Source: Saccharomycopsis crataegensis | Lineage: Eukaryota; Ascomycota; Saccharomycetes; Ascoideales; Saccharomycopsidaceae | Assembly: GCF_037102585.1 (NCBI RefSeq) | Contig: NW_027043820.1 | Span: 1,088,501-1,152,500 of the forward strand | Length of the DNA: 64,000 nt | Direction: 5' to 3' | In this document: in pieces, positions 63,921-64,000 of the stretch | Layout: each line of letters starts with the position of its first letter | Position numbering within the stretch: position 1 is the stretch's first letter | The notes under the pieces: model-generated | Told to the model about the DNA's origin: nothing | Seen by the model: the letters and a program-made list of their open reading frames with translations, nothing else | Database searches by the model: none | Translations under genes and position numbers: made by a program

Positions 63921-64000
63921 TCAACTAGAAAATTTGAATCTTGCAATTGACCTTTCCTCTTCTTCGTCCTCTTCTTCTTCTTCTTCATCATCATCATCAT
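63921..64000 (-). CDS. Acidic C-terminus of a gene running off the right edge (tentative)
   Basis: One minus-strand frame reads a run of Asp and Glu followed by ERSIARFKFSS and stops at 63921-63923. Poly-acidic tails like this are common in nuclear proteins. Only ~26 codons are visible and the repeat could read equally as Met/Lys in another frame, so this is weak. Confidence 0.35.
   Translation of the reverse strand, partial: DDDDEEEEEEDEEEERSIARFKFSS

Overview
This window is nuclear DNA of a budding yeast (Saccharomycotina). The signs are AT-rich intergenic DNA with long T/A tracts, compact and mostly intron-less genes, short introns with GTATGT/GTGAGT-type donors and TACTAAC-like branch points, and a set of clearly fungal genes (TRL1, SPC19, MCM21, KRE2-type mannosyltransferase, CMS1, CBK1, YFT2-type FIT protein). 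CTG codons are rare, and where they fall on positions I can align from memory they do not sit on leucines. The clearest case is the alanine of the kinase APE motif in SSN3 (codon 1797-1799). I infer a CUG-reassigned nuclear code, most likely CUG=Ala (Pachysolen/Nakazawaea type, NCBI table 26), with CUG=Ser as the alternative. Every protein described here was read with the standard code, so each CTG-encoded Leu should be distrusted.

Layout, left to right. 0-5.5 kb: the 5' part of a BUR1-like CDK and an SSN3/CDK8 kinase, head to head, then TRZ1 (tRNase Z). 5.9-11.3 kb: a Golgi mannosyltransferase, UPF3, and a spliced coiled-coil gene. 11.3-19.2 kb: a 2-kb promoter region, a spliced hexose-transporter gene, an unrecognised type II membrane protein and a small conserved nuclear-type protein. 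19.2-23.5 kb: gene-poor DNA with one plausible short gene and relic-like frames. 23.5-39.7 kb: dense genes: SPC19, TRL1, VTI1, SSA-type HSP70, an FSH serine hydrolase, a three-exon eIF4B-like gene, an unidentified gene, a HIF1/NASP histone chaperone and a malate dehydrogenase. 39.7-46.9 kb: about 7.2 kb with no credible gene, a candidate centromere or other structural locus, holding a strong hairpin and one weak LTR-like sequence. 46.9-64 kb: a DUF8032-type regulator, MRX10, a FIT-family lipid protein, CMS1, GAR1, CBK1, GYP2/MDR1, MCM21, a YTH-domain protein and the acidic end of an off-edge gene.

The genes are mostly housekeeping and form no operon-like system. Shared themes are RNA processing (TRZ1, TRL1, UPF3, eIF4B-like, GAR1, CMS1, YTH), Pol II regulation by CDKs (BUR1, SSN3), chromosome segregation (SPC19, MCM21) and secretion/cell wall (mannosyltransferase, VTI1, GYP2, CBK1). 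I found no tRNA gene, rRNA, CRISPR array or intact transposon. The most notable observations are the CUG reassignment, the gene-free 7-kb block, and a YTH protein that has lost part of its m6A-binding cage.
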